A stretch of DNA of 33,083 bases from Humidesulfovibrio sp. Its GTDB lineage: Bacteria; Desulfobacterota; Desulfovibrionia; Desulfovibrionales; Desulfovibrionaceae. Positions within the stretch are counted from its first letter, which is position 1. Each line of letters starts with the position of its first letter. Positions 21,985-31,661 of this stretch are shown piece after piece. Made by a program: the position numbers and the translations under genes. The stretch is taken from positions 1-33,083 of the forward strand of contig JARLHQ010000011.1 of assembly GCA_031292175.1 (NCBI GenBank), read 5' to 3'. The notes under the pieces were generated by a model, which was not told the DNA's origin, made no database searches, and was given only the letters and a program-made list of their open reading frames with translations.

Positions 21985-24345
21985 ATGTCCGTAGCGCAAA
22001 AGCCCGCCCCGAAGAAACGGGGCGGGCATGGTGCCAAGTCCAAGGCGAAAGCGGAGGGTAGATCCACGGACACCGTAAAATTCCGCATGGAGATCAGAGG
22101 GCTGGCCTACCTGTTTGTGGCCGTCTTCCTGTTCCTCTGCGTTTTTTCCTTTGATCCGCTGGATCCCACCTTCAATCAGGCCGTGAGCGCCGCCCGCCAG
22201 ACGAGCAACCTTGCGGGAACCGTCGGCTCGTACACGGCGGGCATTCTGGTCGAGATTTTTGGCATCGGCGCTCTGGCGTGGCCTTTCTTTCTGGCCCAGA
22301 TCGGGATGTCGCAATTCATTGAACGCTTCCGGCTGAGCTGGTTCCGCTGGTCCGGCCTGGCTGTGCTCGTCTTGTGCGTCATGGCCTGGGCCGCCAAGCC
22401 TTGGGCCATTCCCGCACACGGCGTTGCTCCCACCCTGGCGGGGGGCGGGGCCATCGGCAAGCTGGCAGTCGGCACCACCTGCACCCTGTTGAACCCCTGG
22501 GGTTCTGTGCTATTCTGGCTGTTCTGGACCGCCGTGTCCATGCAGATCGGGCTGCAGGTGAGCTGGGGCGCGGTGTTCAAACGTCTCCGGTCCTTCTTGT
22601 ATGACCAGTGGTGCAAGTATCGCGAGCGTAAGCTCCGCCATCGCATCGTCGAAACCGGCAAGGCCGCTCAGGCCGGAGCCGGGGCCAAACCGACCGCCCG
22701 TCTTTTGGAACGACTGGGGGATCGCCTGTCCAAGCGCGCCGCAGCGGAAGAAGCCGCTGGCGGACCCTCCCGCGCCGCCAAGCCTGCTGCCTCCGCGCCT
22801 TTCGTCCAGTCGGTCGCCGAGAGTGCGGACATGGTGCTGAAGCCTTTTGAAGCCCCGGTTCCGCCCAAGAAACCGACCCCGGCCACGTCTGCGGCCAATG
22901 CGGACCTGCCCAGCCCGGAGCTTCTGCACGAGGCACCGGTCCAGCAGGCCACCAGCGACCCCAAGACGCTTCAGGCCAAGGCCCGCCAGCTTACCTCCTG
23001 CCTGGCGGACTTCAACATTCAGGGCGAGATCCAGCAGGTGGTGCCCGGCCCCGTGGTCACCATGTTCGAATTCAAGCCCGCGCCGGGCGTCAAGATCAGC
23101 ACCATCGCCGCGCGCAACGACGATATTGCGCTCTCCCTCAAGGCGCTGGCCGTGCGTATTGAAGCACCCATCCCCGGCAAGGACTCCATTGGCGTGGAGA
23201 TCCCGAACGAGAAGCGCCAGACTGTCTCTTTACGCGAGATCATTGAGCACCCGGTGTTCAACATGGCGAAATCGCCGCTGACACTGGCCCTTGGCAAGGA
23301 CATCCAAGGCGCGCCGCAGATCGCCGATCTCGCGGCGATGCCGCACATCTTGGTGGCGGGCGCTACGGGCGCGGGCAAGAGCGTGTGCCTGAACGGATTC
23401 CTCGTGTCCATTTTGTTCAAGGCTTCGCCGGACAAGGTCAAGCTCCTGCTCATTGACCCCAAGCGTATTGAGCTGGCTATCTATTCCGATCTGCCGCACC
23501 TGGTGCATCCGGTGGTGACGGACATGACGCTGGCCAAGAGCGCGCTGGAGTGGGCCATGTCCGAGATGGACTCCCGCTACGAAATCCTGGCGCGGCTTGG
23601 CGTGCGCAACATCGAGGGCTACAATCAGAAGCTTGCGGAGTTTGGTGACAAGCTTCCCGAGGATCTGGCCGATCTCGTCCCCATTCCATACCTCGTCATC
23701 GTCATCGACGAGCTGGCCGACCTGATGATGACCGCGGCCAAGGACGTGGAGACCTGCATCGTGCGGCTGGCGCAGTTGGCGCGCGCCGCCGGCATCCACA
23801 TGATCCTGGCCACCCAGCGGCCCAGCGTCGATGTCGTCACGGGCCTTATCAAGGCGAACTTCCCTACGCGCATCTCGTTCCAGGTCACCAGCCGCCACGA
23901 CTCGCGCACCATTCTGGACACCGTGGGCGCGGAGCGCCTGCTGGGCAAGGGCGACATGCTCTACAAGTCCGGCGGCTCCAAGCTGCGGCGCATGCACGGG
24001 GCCTACGTGGACGAGGTGGAGATCGAGGCCGTGGTGGCCCACTGGAAGGCGCGCCAGCCACAGCAGTTCGATCTGGACTTCTCTGAGTGGCGCAAGGAGG
24101 GCGAGGCTGTGGGCGGTGCTTCCGGCAGCGATGGGGGCGGCAACGGCGTGGCCGACGACCCCATGTACTCCGAGGCCGTGGAGTTTGTGGTTGGCCAGGG
24201 CCGGGCCTCCATTTCCCTCATCCAGCGCCGCTTCCGCATCGGTTTCAACCGCGCGGCGCGCTACATTGAGCAGATGGAGGCCGACGGTCTGCTCGGCGCG
24301 GCGGACGGCAGCAAGCCGCGCGTGGTTATGAAGGGCCGCGATTAG
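21985..24345 (+). CDS. ftsK: DNA translocase FtsK/SpoIIIE
   Basis: A 786-residue chromosome-segregation motor at the division site. A basic N-terminus is followed by four membrane helices (about 37-200), a variable Ala/Pro linker (about 225-320), and the motor: an alpha domain, then the beta RecA-like domain with Walker A GATGAGKS (459-466), Walker B LVIVIDELADLM and LATQRPSVDVVTG. The C-terminal gamma winged helix (about 720-780), starting DDPMYSEAVEFV, reads KOPS-type polarity sequences. The ribosome binding site is weak. A strong terminator follows 25 bases after the stop. Confidence 0.93.
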   Translation: MSVAQKPAPKKRGGHGAKSKAKAEGRSTDTVKFRMEIRGLAYLFVAVFLFLCVFSFDPLDPTFNQAVSAARQTSNLAGTVGSYTAGILVEIFGIGALAWPFFLAQIGMSQFIERFRLSWFRWSGLAVLVLCVMAWAAKPWAIPAHGVAPTLAGGGAIGKLAVGTTCTLLNPWGSVLFWLFWTAVSMQIGLQVSWGAVFKRLRSFLYDQWCKYRERKLRHRIVETGKAAQAGAGAKPTARLLERLGDRLSKRAAAEEAAGGPSRAAKPAASAPFVQSVAESADMVLKPFEAPVPPKKPTPATSAANADLPSPELLHEAPVQQATSDPKTLQAKARQLTSCLADFNIQGEIQQVVPGPVVTMFEFKPAPGVKISTIAARNDDIALSLKALAVRIEAPIPGKDSIGVEIPNEKRQTVSLREIIEHPVFNMAKSPLTLALGKDIQGAPQIADLAAMPHILVAGATGAGKSVCLNGFLVSILFKASPDKVKLLLIDPKRIELAIYSDLPHLVHPVVTDMTLAKSALEWAMSEMDSRYEILARLGVRNIEGYNQKLAEFGDKLPEDLADLVPIPYLVIVIDELADLMMTAAKDVETCIVRLAQLARAAGIHMILATQRPSVDVVTGLIKANFPTRISFQVTSRHDSRTILDTVGAERLLGKGDMLYKSGGSKLRRMHGAYVDEVEIEAVVAHWKARQPQQFDLDFSEWRKEGEAVGGASGSDGGGNGVADDPMYSEAVEFVVGQGRASISLIQRRFRIGFNRAARYIEQMEADGLLGAADGSKPRVVMKGRD

Positions 24346-24370
24346 CCCACTTCCGCTATTTGCCCAGGTA

Positions 24371-24408
24371 AAGAAAAAGCCCCCGCGGTTTCGCGGGGGC
24401 TTTTTCTT
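24371..24408. terminator. Bidirectional terminator between ftsK and the RND operon
   Basis: A perfect 17-bp stem (24371-24387 with 24392-24408) and a four-base loop, with a GC core and A-run/T-run on either side. It serves convergent transcription of ftsK (plus) and the outer-membrane factor gene (minus). Confidence 0.93.
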
Positions 24409-24427
24409 GTGCAGGCGCCAGCCGGGC

Positions 24428-25918
24428 TTACTCGGCCTGCGCCTTGACAGTGACCTCGCTGGTGGACGCGGGCTTGTTGACCTTGGCGGCTTCAGGGGCT
24501 TCGTCGCCGTTCCAACCGCCGCCCAGGGCCTTGTAGAGGGTCAGCAGGTTGGTCTCGCGCGAGACACGGACGGTGATGAGGTCCTGCCGGGCCGAAGCGT
24601 AGGAGCGCTGCGAATCCAGCTTCGTCATGTAGCTGTCCACGCCGTTTTCAAAGCGCAGGGTGGAGAGCTCGTAGCTCTTGCCCGTGGCCTGGGCCAGGGA
24701 AGCCTCTGCGTCCACCTGGGTGGCGAGCGAGGCGCCCTGGGCCAGGGCATCGGAAACCTCACGGAATGCGGTCTGCACGGTCTTCTCGTACTGCGCCACT
24801 GTAATGTCGCGGTCGGCCTCGGCGGACTTGACCCCCGCGCTGATGGCTCCGGCGTGGAAGATGGGCAGGGTGATCTGCGGCACGAAGGTCCAGGCCTGGG
24901 TGCCCGACTGGAACAGGTTGTTGATGGCGTTGCTCGAGGTGCCATAGCTGCCGGTGAGGCTGATGGTGGGGAAGTGCATGGCCCGGGCCGCGCCGATGTT
25001 GGCGTTGGCGGCCTTGAGGGTGTGCTCCGCCGCCAGCACGTCAGGCCTGCGCGTCAACACCTCTGAGGGCAGTCCCGCGGGCACCGGCGCCAGCGGCGAG
25101 ATCTCGGACAGGGACTTAGCGGGCGTGAGTTCGGGCGTGAGTGGCATACCCACCAGAACGGACAGGGCATTTTCGTCTTGAGTCACCTGCGCGGTGTACC
25201 GCGCCATACTGACACGTGCGGTATCCACCGTGGTCTGCGCCTGGGAAAGGGCCAGTTGGTCGGACACGCCGTTGTCGAACCGCTGTTTCACCAGGCCATA
25301 GGATGTCTGTTCGGTCTCCAGGATCTCCTGGGCCAGACCCAGGTGCTCGCGGTCAGCCGCCAGGGTCAGGTAGGACGAGGTGACCTCGGCCACCAAACTC
25401 AGCTCCACGCTTTTGGCCGAGGCCTCAGTGGACAGGTATTGCTCCAGGGCCTGCTTCTTTAAGCTCTGGATGCGGCCAAAGAGGTCCAGCTCAAACGAGC
25501 TGAAGCCAAGACCGACCGTGTAGGAGCGGGAGGTGAGTGCCTCTCCCGTGGAGGACAATCTGGCCGGGGTGCGGGAGCTGTTCGAGCCCGCTGTGCCATC
25601 AATCTTCGGGAACAGGTCCGCGCGCACGATCTGGTGCTGGGCCTGGGCCTTTTGGATGTTAAGCACGGCGACACGCAGGTCACGGTTGTTGGTGAGCGAC
25701 AGCTCCACAAGACGCTTCGTGGGCGCGTCGGTGATGACCTCGCGCCAGTCCTGCGCCTTGGTGCCGGGCTGGGTCTGGGAAGCCGTGCCGCTGGTCCAGT
25801 CGGAGGGCAGGGTGGGATTGGGCCGTTCATATTTGGGGGCCAGGGTGCAGCCGCCCAGCAGAGCGGGGATCAAGGCGGCCAGGCAGACCGCCTTGAGGAT
25901 ATGACGCGTGGAACGCAT
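24428..25918 (-). CDS. Outer-membrane factor lipoprotein of an RND efflux system (OprM/NodT type)
   Basis: A 496-residue TolC-like channel protein. The lipoprotein signal ends at Cys24 (LLGGC), followed by the family opening TLAPKYERP. Two OEP repeats contain the coiled-coil helices; ASYLTLAADREHLGLAQ-like and LTRRPDVLAAEHTLKAAN segments are typical (here SSYLTLAAD and LTRRPDVLAAE). It forms the trimeric exit duct for the adaptor and pump encoded just upstream. Its ATG overlaps the pump stop (TAATG), so it is coupled to it. Confidence 0.92.
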   Translation of the reverse strand: MRSTRHILKAVCLAALIPALLGGCTLAPKYERPNPTLPSDWTSGTASQTQPGTKAQDWREVITDAPTKRLVELSLTNNRDLRVAVLNIQKAQAQHQIVRADLFPKIDGTAGSNSSRTPARLSSTGEALTSRSYTVGLGFSSFELDLFGRIQSLKKQALEQYLSTEASAKSVELSLVAEVTSSYLTLAADREHLGLAQEILETEQTSYGLVKQRFDNGVSDQLALSQAQTTVDTARVSMARYTAQVTQDENALSVLVGMPLTPELTPAKSLSEISPLAPVPAGLPSEVLTRRPDVLAAEHTLKAANANIGAARAMHFPTISLTGSYGTSSNAINNLFQSGTQAWTFVPQITLPIFHAGAISAGVKSAEADRDITVAQYEKTVQTAFREVSDALAQGASLATQVDAEASLAQATGKSYELSTLRFENGVDSYMTKLDSQRSYASARQDLITVRVSRETNLLTLYKALGGGWNGDEAPEAAKVNKPASTSEVTVKAQAE

Positions 25919-28900
25919 TATTTCACCTCACCGGAGTTGTCGGATGCTTTGAGAGCGGCGCTTTGATCCTGGGTGTTGGCGTCGGTGTGAGCTTCGGCGG
26001 CGTTGTCCTGCGGAACTTCCAGAACCGGTTTGGCCTGGGACTTTTTGCGGCTGGCGAAGCTGTACACGATGACGAAGAACACCGGCACGAAGAAGATGCC
26101 GAGTACCGTCGCCGCGAGCATGCCGCCGATGACGCCGGTGCCGATGGCCCGCTGGCTGCCGGAGCCAGCGCCGTTGCTTATTGCCAGGGGCAGAACGCCC
26201 AGGATAAAGGCCAGAGAGGTCATAAGGATGGGGCGCAGTCTGAGGCGTGTGGCCTCAAGGGTCGCCTCAATCAGCTCATGGCCTTTCTCCACCAGGTCTT
26301 TCGCGAACTCCACGATAAGGATGGCGTTCTTGGCCGAGAGGCCGATGGTGGTCAATAGGCCCACCTGAAAGTAGACGTCATTGGAGAGTCCCCGGCCCAG
26401 GGTGGCCAGAACCGAGCCCAAAACGCCCAGGGGCACCACGAGCATGACCGCCGTGGGCACGGACCAGGACTCATACAGCGCGGCCAGGCACAGGAAGACA
26501 ACAAGGATGGAGATGCCGTACAGCGCAGGGGCCTGTGAGCCGCTCATGCGCTCCTGATACGACAGGCCCGTCCATTCGATGCCGATGCCCGCGGGGAGTT
26601 TGGCGCCGATTTCCTCGATGGCGCGCATGGCGTCACCGGAGCTTTTGCCGGGCGCGGCCGCACCCTGCACCTCGACGGCGGACAAGCCGTTATAACGCTC
26701 CAAGCGCGGCGAACCGTAAGTCCAGCGGCCGGTGGAGAATGCGGAGAAGGGCACCATGGTGCCTTGGGAGTTGCGCACATACCAGCGGTTGATGTCCTCG
26801 GGCATCATGCGGAAGGGCGCGTCGCCCTGCACGAAGACCTTTTTGACGCGGCCCCGGTCAATGAAGTCGTTGACGTAGGATCCGCCGAGCACCGTGGTCA
26901 GCGTGTCGTTGATGTCGCCCATGGATAGGCTAAAAGCGCCCGCCTTGGCCGCATCAACATCGATCTGGAACTGCGGAGTGTCTTCCTGGCCGTTGGGGCG
27001 GACGCCCATAAGCTCGGGATTCTTGGCGGACATGCCAAGCAGCTGGTTGCGGGCTTGCATGAGTGCGGCATGGCCCAGCCCGGCGCGATCCTGCAGGTAC
27101 AGGTCAAAGCCGGAGGCGTTGCCGAGTTCCATCACCGCGGGCGGGGTAAAGGCGAAGACCATGGCGTTCTTGATCCGCGAGAAGGCCCCCATGGCCCGGC
27201 CCGCGATCGCCGAGGCGCGTGCGGACGCGTCCTTGCGCTCGTCCCAGGGCTTGAGCTGGACAAAGGCCAGGCCGGCGTTCTGGCCGCGTCCGGCGAAACT
27301 GAAGCCCGCAACCGTGAACAATGAACTGACGGTCTTCTTCTCATCCACCAGGAAGTGTTGCTCCAGCTGCTTGAGCACTTCCATGGTGCGCTCCTGAGGA
27401 GCGCCCGCCGGCAGTTGCACCAGACAGAAGAGAATGCCCTGGTCCTCCTCCGGCAGGAAGGAGGTCGGCAAGCGCAGGAACAGCAGCACCAAGGCGACGA
27501 TAATCAGCGCATAAACGAGCATGACCCGTTTTCCGCGATGGAGCAGGCCGCGCACGCCACCCTGGTATTTGTGGCTGCTGGCGTCGAAGGCGCGGTTGAA
27601 AGCGCCGAAGAAGCCGTGCTGGGACATCGTGTGTCCTTTGTGCACGGGCTTGAGGAAAGTGGCGCAGAGCGCCGGGGTGAGCACAATGGCCACGATGACC
27701 GAGAGCAGCATGGCTGAGACGATGGTCAACGAGAACTGGCGGTAGATGACGCCCGACGATCCGCTGATGAAGGCCATGGGGATGAACACGGCGGAGAGCA
27801 CGAGCGCAATGCCGACCAGGGCGCTGGTTATCTGGTCCATGGACTTCTTGGTGGCCTCCTTTGGCGGCAGGCCTTCCTCAGTCATGATGCGCTCAACGTT
27901 TTCCACGACGACGATGGCATCGTCGACGAGCAGCCCGATGGCCAGCACGACGCCGAACATGGTCAACGTGTTGATGGAGAAGCCGAAGGCCGCGAGCGCC
28001 CCGAAGGTGCCCAGAAGCACGACGGGCACGGCGATGGTCGGGATGATCGTGGCCCGGAAGTTCTGAAGAAACAAGTACATGACCAGGAAAACCAGGGCGA
28101 TGGCCTCCGCAAGGGTCTTGAGCACTTCCTCAATGCTCACGCGCACGAAGGGCGTGGTGTCGTAGGGGTAAACGGCATGAATGCCCGACGGGAAGGTCTT
28201 GGACAACTCGTCCAGGGTAGCGCGCACATGGTTCACCGTGTCGAGCGCGTTGGCTCCGGTGGCCAGCTTGATGGCCAGACCCGTGGAAGGTTTGCCGTTG
28301 AAGCGGGAGACGGTGTCGTAGGACTCGCTGCCCAGTTCGACCCGCGCCACGTCGGAGAGGTGCACGGTGGAGCCGTCCTGATTCACGCGCAGGACGATCT
28401 TGCCGAACTGGTCCGTGGTCTGCAGTCTGGACTGAGAAAGGATTGTGAAGCTCATCTGCTGGCCGGGCACGGCGGGCGTGCCGCCGATCTGGCCAGCGGA
28501 GATCTGCGCGTTCTGGGCCGTTACGGCGGTCTTCACGTCCGCCGGGGTCATCTTGTAATTGTTCAGCTTGTCCGGATCGAGCCAGATGCGCATGGCGTAC
28601 TGGGCGCCGAAGACGGATGCCTCGCCCACGCCGTTCACGCGGCTGATGGGGTCGAGCAGATAAGCCGAGGCATAGTCGCTCAGATCACCGCCGGTCATGC
28701 TCGGGTCATCGGACACCAGGGCCACGATCATGAGGAAGCTCGTGGCGCTCTTGTTCACGGTAATGCCCTGGCGCTGCACTTCCTGCGGCAGCAGTGGCGT
28801 GGCGAGGGCGAGCTTGTTCTGTACCTGTACTTGAGCGATATCCGGGCTCGTGTTCGAATCGAAGGTCAGGGTGATGGCCACCTGGCCCGTGGAGTCGCTC

Positions 28901-29142
28901 GTGGAGGACATGTAGCGCAGGTCGTCGATGCCCTTCATCTTTTGTTCGATGACCTGGGTGACGGTGTCCTCAAGGGTTTTTGAGGAAGCGCCCGGGTACG
29001 AGGCGCTGATGCTGACGGCCGTTGGCGCGATTTTCGGGTATTGCGAAATGGGCAGGCGGATGATGGACAGGACGCCTGAAAGCATGATGATGATGGCGAT
29101 GACCCAGGCGAAGACCGGGCGATCGATGAAGAACTTGGCCAT
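25918..29142 (-). CDS. RND multidrug efflux pump, inner-membrane subunit (AcrB/HAE1 type)
   Basis: A 1074-residue proton-driven pump with twelve membrane helices and two large periplasmic loops. The proton-relay Asp pair is in [16 protein letters not shown] and the relay Lys in [17 protein letters not shown]. The porter segments [12 protein letters not shown] and [12 protein letters not shown] are diagnostic of the hydrophobe/amphiphile exporter (HAE1) branch, rather than heavy-metal CzcA. The substrate is therefore likely drugs, bile-like or organic compounds. It is the third gene of a four-gene leftward operon under a TetR-type regulator. A short polar tail follows the last helix. Confidence 0.94.
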   Translation of the reverse strand: MAKFFIDRPVFAWVIAIIIMLSGVLSIIRLPISQYPKIAPTAVSISASYPGASSKTLEDTVTQVIEQKMKGIDDLRYMSSTSDSTGQVAITLTFDSNTSPDIAQVQVQNKLALATPLLPQEVQRQGITVNKSATSFLMIVALVSDDPSMTGGDLSDYASAYLLDPISRVNGVGEASVFGAQYAMRIWLDPDKLNNYKMTPADVKTAVTAQNAQISAGQIGGTPAVPGQQMSFTILSQSRLQTTDQFGKIVLRVNQDGSTVHLSDVARVELGSESYDTVSRFNGKPSTGLAIKLATGANALDTVNHVRATLDELSKTFPSGIHAVYPYDTTPFVRVSIEEVLKTLAEAIALVFLVMYLFLQNFRATIIPTIAVPVVLLGTFGALAAFGFSINTLTMFGVVLAIGLLVDDAIVVVENVERIMTEEGLPPKEATKKSMDQITSALVGIALVLSAVFIPMAFISGSSGVIYRQFSLTIVSAMLLSVIVAIVLTPALCATFLKPVHKGHTMSQHGFFGAFNRAFDASSHKYQGGVRGLLHRGKRVMLVYALIIVALVLLFLRLPTSFLPEEDQGILFCLVQLPAGAPQERTMEVLKQLEQHFLVDEKKTVSSLFTVAGFSFAGRGQNAGLAFVQLKPWDERKDASARASAIAGRAMGAFSRIKNAMVFAFTPPAVMELGNASGFDLYLQDRAGLGHAALMQARNQLLGMSAKNPELMGVRPNGQEDTPQFQIDVDAAKAGAFSLSMGDINDTLTTVLGGSYVNDFIDRGRVKKVFVQGDAPFRMMPEDINRWYVRNSQGTMVPFSAFSTGRWTYGSPRLERYNGLSAVEVQGAAAPGKSSGDAMRAIEEIGAKLPAGIGIEWTGLSYQERMSGSQAPALYGISILVVFLCLAALYESWSVPTAVMLVVPLGVLGSVLATLGRGLSNDVYFQVGLLTTIGLSAKNAILIVEFAKDLVEKGHELIEATLEATRLRLRPILMTSLAFILGVLPLAISNGAGSGSQRAIGTGVIGGMLAATVLGIFFVPVFFVIVYSFASRKKSQAKPVLEVPQDNAAEAHTDANTQDQSAALKASDNSGEVK

Positions 29143-29161
29143 GATGCGTGCTCCCGATCCT

Positions 29162-30706
29162 TTACTGTTGCGCGGGCGTGTGTTCGGGGGTCTGCCCAGA
29201 CTTTTCGGCGGGCGCGTCGTTCAGCGTGGAGGTGGGCCAGGGTTCGTTCTTGGGCGGCGAGTAGACGAGCGGCTCATGCTTCTTGGCTGGAGTTCTCTCT
29301 GCGGCCGTCTCGGTTTTGCCGACCTGTGCCTTGTCCGCCGATGCCGTAACCGTCTTTTCTTTGTCCGCGCTGGCCTTTTCGGCCTTGACCTTGCCAGGCC
29401 GGGGCTTTTCGATCTGCGGCTTGGCCGTTTCAGGATTTGTCGATTCTGGCTTGGGCTTGGCCGCCTGCGTCGGCGTGGCTGCGGGGCCTGCGGGGGCCTT
29501 GCCGGTCTCGGTGGAAGCGGACTGAGACGTGGCGTTAGCCTGCTCGGGCTGCGCTGCAGCGGGGGCGGCGGCTTCCACGGCCTTGGCCTTGCCGCCGGGC
29601 TTCACCTTTTGCAGTCCTTCCACGACGACCTTGTCGCCCGCGGCGAGCCCGCTTGAGACCAGCCACTTGTCGCCCACGACGCGGTCCACAGTAACAGGGC
29701 GCAGTTCCACGGTTCCGTCCGCCTTGACCACCAGCACCTGGGCATCGCCCTTGCTGTCGCGGGCGACCGCGGCCTGGGGCACCAGAATGGCTTGCTCGGC
29801 GATGCCTTCCTCAAGCACGGCGCGTACATAAAGGCCGGGCAAAAGCTCGTGGTTGGGATTGGGGAACAGCGCACGCAGGGTAATAACGCCGGTGTTCTGG
29901 TCCACGGTGATGTCCGAGAACTGGAGTACGCCCTCGCTGGCGTAGGCCGAGCCATCCTCGAAGAGCAGCTTCACCTTGGCGCCGTCAGCGCCGGCTTTCT
30001 TGAGCTTGCCGCTGGCCAGATCGCGCTTGAGGCGCAAGACCTCGGCACTCGACTGGGTGACATCGACGTAAATGGGGTCGGTCTGCTGCACGGTGGCCAG
30101 GGCGGTGGCCTGGCTGGCGGTCACCAGCGCGCCGGGGGTCACGGTGGACTTCCCGATGCGCCCAGCGATGGGTGAGGTGACGCGGGTGTACGAAAGATTG
30201 ATGTGCGCGGACTCCAGCGCGGCCTTGGCGGCCTGCACCTCGGCCTCGGCCTGCCCGTTGGCGGCCTGGGCGTCGTCGTTATCCTGCTTGCTCACGCCGT
30301 TGACCTTGACCAGATTGGCGTAGCGTTCGGCCTTGAGCCGTGCGGGCAGGGCGTTGGCCTCAGCCTTGGCCAGGGTGGCCTTGGCGTTGTCATACGAGGC
30401 CTGATAGGTTGACGGGTCGATCTGGTAGAGCGTCTCGCCAGCCTTGACGTCGGAGCCTTCCCGGAACAGCCGTTTCTGCACGATGCCGCCCACCTGCGGA
30501 CGGACATCGGCCATGAGATGGGCCGATGTGCGGCCGGGCAGCACGTCGGTAAGCGTCACGGACTGGGGTGCGATGGTGACCACCGTGACCTCGGGCGCGC
30601 CGCCCTGCGGAGGTCCCCCCGCCTGCTGGTTCTGGCCGCAGCCGGGAAGGACCGCGAAAAGCGCGGCGAACATGAGCGGAAGGGTGTAACGTGTACGGAT
30701 GCGCAT
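29162..30706 (-). CDS. RND efflux periplasmic adaptor (AcrA type) with a long Ala/Lys/Pro tail
   Basis: A 514-residue lipoprotein adaptor. The signal ends at Cys23 (VLPGC). Domains: lipoyl half, helical hairpin (about 90-160), second lipoyl half with [18 protein letters not shown], beta-barrel and membrane-proximal domain ending near VVEGLQKV (about 366). AcrA stops about there; this protein continues for about 145 more residues rich in Ala, Lys, Pro, Glu and Thr, ending HTPAQQ. The tail looks disordered. The start is the ATG at 30706 with AGGAA five bases upstream. It lies 50 bases after the tetR-type gene and 19 before the pump gene. Confidence 0.92.
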   Translation of the reverse strand: MRIRTRYTLPLMFAALFAVLPGCGQNQQAGGPPQGGAPEVTVVTIAPQSVTLTDVLPGRTSAHLMADVRPQVGGIVQKRLFREGSDVKAGETLYQIDPSTYQASYDNAKATLAKAEANALPARLKAERYANLVKVNGVSKQDNDDAQAANGQAEAEVQAAKAALESAHINLSYTRVTSPIAGRIGKSTVTPGALVTASQATALATVQQTDPIYVDVTQSSAEVLRLKRDLASGKLKKAGADGAKVKLLFEDGSAYASEGVLQFSDITVDQNTGVITLRALFPNPNHELLPGLYVRAVLEEGIAEQAILVPQAAVARDSKGDAQVLVVKADGTVELRPVTVDRVVGDKWLVSSGLAAGDKVVVEGLQKVKPGGKAKAVEAAAPAAAQPEQANATSQSASTETGKAPAGPAATPTQAAKPKPESTNPETAKPQIEKPRPGKVKAEKASADKEKTVTASADKAQVGKTETAAERTPAKKHEPLVYSPPKNEPWPTSTLNDAPAEKSGQTPEHTPAQQ

Positions 30707-30756
30707 GGGATTTCCTGATGTGCTTGCTTGCAGTTTCATAACGGGTTGCCGAAGGA

Positions 30757-31413
30757 TCATGCCTTATCGTGCTGTTGGCGGCGGGCGTTTAGACGCGCGA
30801 TGCCTCCGAGTGAAAATTCCATAATGAAGTCTGTGATATGTTCAATGTTGCCTGCCTTGAGCGCCAAATCAGGGGTCATGCGGCTGAGCGCTTCCCTGCC
30901 GACGTCGAAGAGCACGCATTGGCCGACGATGCTTGACGCGCAACGGGCCACGGTGGTTTCGTCATGGCCAGGCAGCAACAAGCGCACGATGTCCTTCAAC
31001 AGTTCGTGCGAGGGGCGGCAGTGCCGGTCAAAAATCTCGCCGAAATACTGTGACGGTTCAATGAACTCCTGTGTGAGCAGTTTGCCCAACCGCTCGTTTT
31101 CCGGGTCGCCGTCCCCCAGCGTCTGGAGCAGGAAGCCACGCAGATACGCGCGCAGTCGGTCCTCGGGGGCACTCTGCGGTGTCACGCCTTCGTCGTGTGG
31201 ATGCCGTTCATCTTCGCGCTGGATGTAGTCCTGGAGCACAGCGATGTAGAGCCTCTCCTTACTGCCGAAATGATAGTTCACCGCAGCCACGTTGGCCTCG
31301 GCAAGGCTACAGATTTCGCGAATGGTGGCGTTTTCAAGGCCACGCTCCGCAAAGACCTTCCGGCCTGCTTGCAACAAACGCGCCTTGGTGCTCGATTCCT
31401 GTGGTGCCGCCAT
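30757..31413 (-). CDS. TetR-family repressor of the RND operon (CerR/DUF1956-type C-terminal domain)
   Basis: A 218-residue regulator. The N-terminal helix-turn-helix (about 12-58) reads ATIREICSLAEANVAAVNYHF, with the YHFGSKERLY motif of TetR proteins (spans cited at 30-55). The C-terminal ligand domain with RLRAYLRGFLLQTL and RLGKLLTQEFIEPS resembles the CerR (YbiH) group. The start is the ATG at 31413 (GGAG seven bases upstream); an in-frame ATG at 31440 is an alternative. As the first gene of the operon, preceded by a palindrome over the promoter, it should repress itself and the pump until it binds a ligand. Confidence 0.9.
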   Translation of the reverse strand: MAAPQESSTKARLLQAGRKVFAERGLENATIREICSLAEANVAAVNYHFGSKERLYIAVLQDYIQREDERHPHDEGVTPQSAPEDRLRAYLRGFLLQTLGDGDPENERLGKLLTQEFIEPSQYFGEIFDRHCRPSHELLKDIVRLLLPGHDETTVARCASSIVGQCVLFDVGREALSRMTPDLALKAGNIEHITDFIMEFSLGGIARLNARRQQHDKA

Positions 31414-31450
31414 GTCTTTCTCCGTCTGGTAAACAAACATTTAGAACGAA

Positions 31451-31471
31451 AATTTAAACGCTATTTAAATT
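31451..31471. promoter_or_regulatory. Palindromic operator of the TetR-type regulator
   Basis: AATTTAAA (31451-31458) and TTTAAATT (31464-31471) are perfect inverted repeats separated by CGCTA. The site covers the -10 element of the tetR promoter, ideal for blocking polymerase. Confidence 0.65.
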
Positions 31472-31490
31472 GTGATTTGAGGTCTGTCAA
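31462..31490 (-). promoter_or_regulatory. Promoter of the tetR-RND efflux operon
   Basis: Reading leftward, a perfect -35 TTGACA (31485-31490) is followed 17 bases later by TAAATA (31462-31467), which lies inside the palindromic operator. Confidence 0.6.
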
Positions 31491-31661
31491 GCGCGACTGG
31501 CTTGAAACAATAATTATATTTTTATATGTAATTACGGTGTGTTGAGATAATTACTGTTGCAGGCGGAACGATTTGAAGCGCGAAACGAGGCGATGCCCCC
31601 TGAGAAACAGAGGGGCGGAGACCATGCCGGAAAGGACGCAATGATTCGGGGAGAAAAGGAA

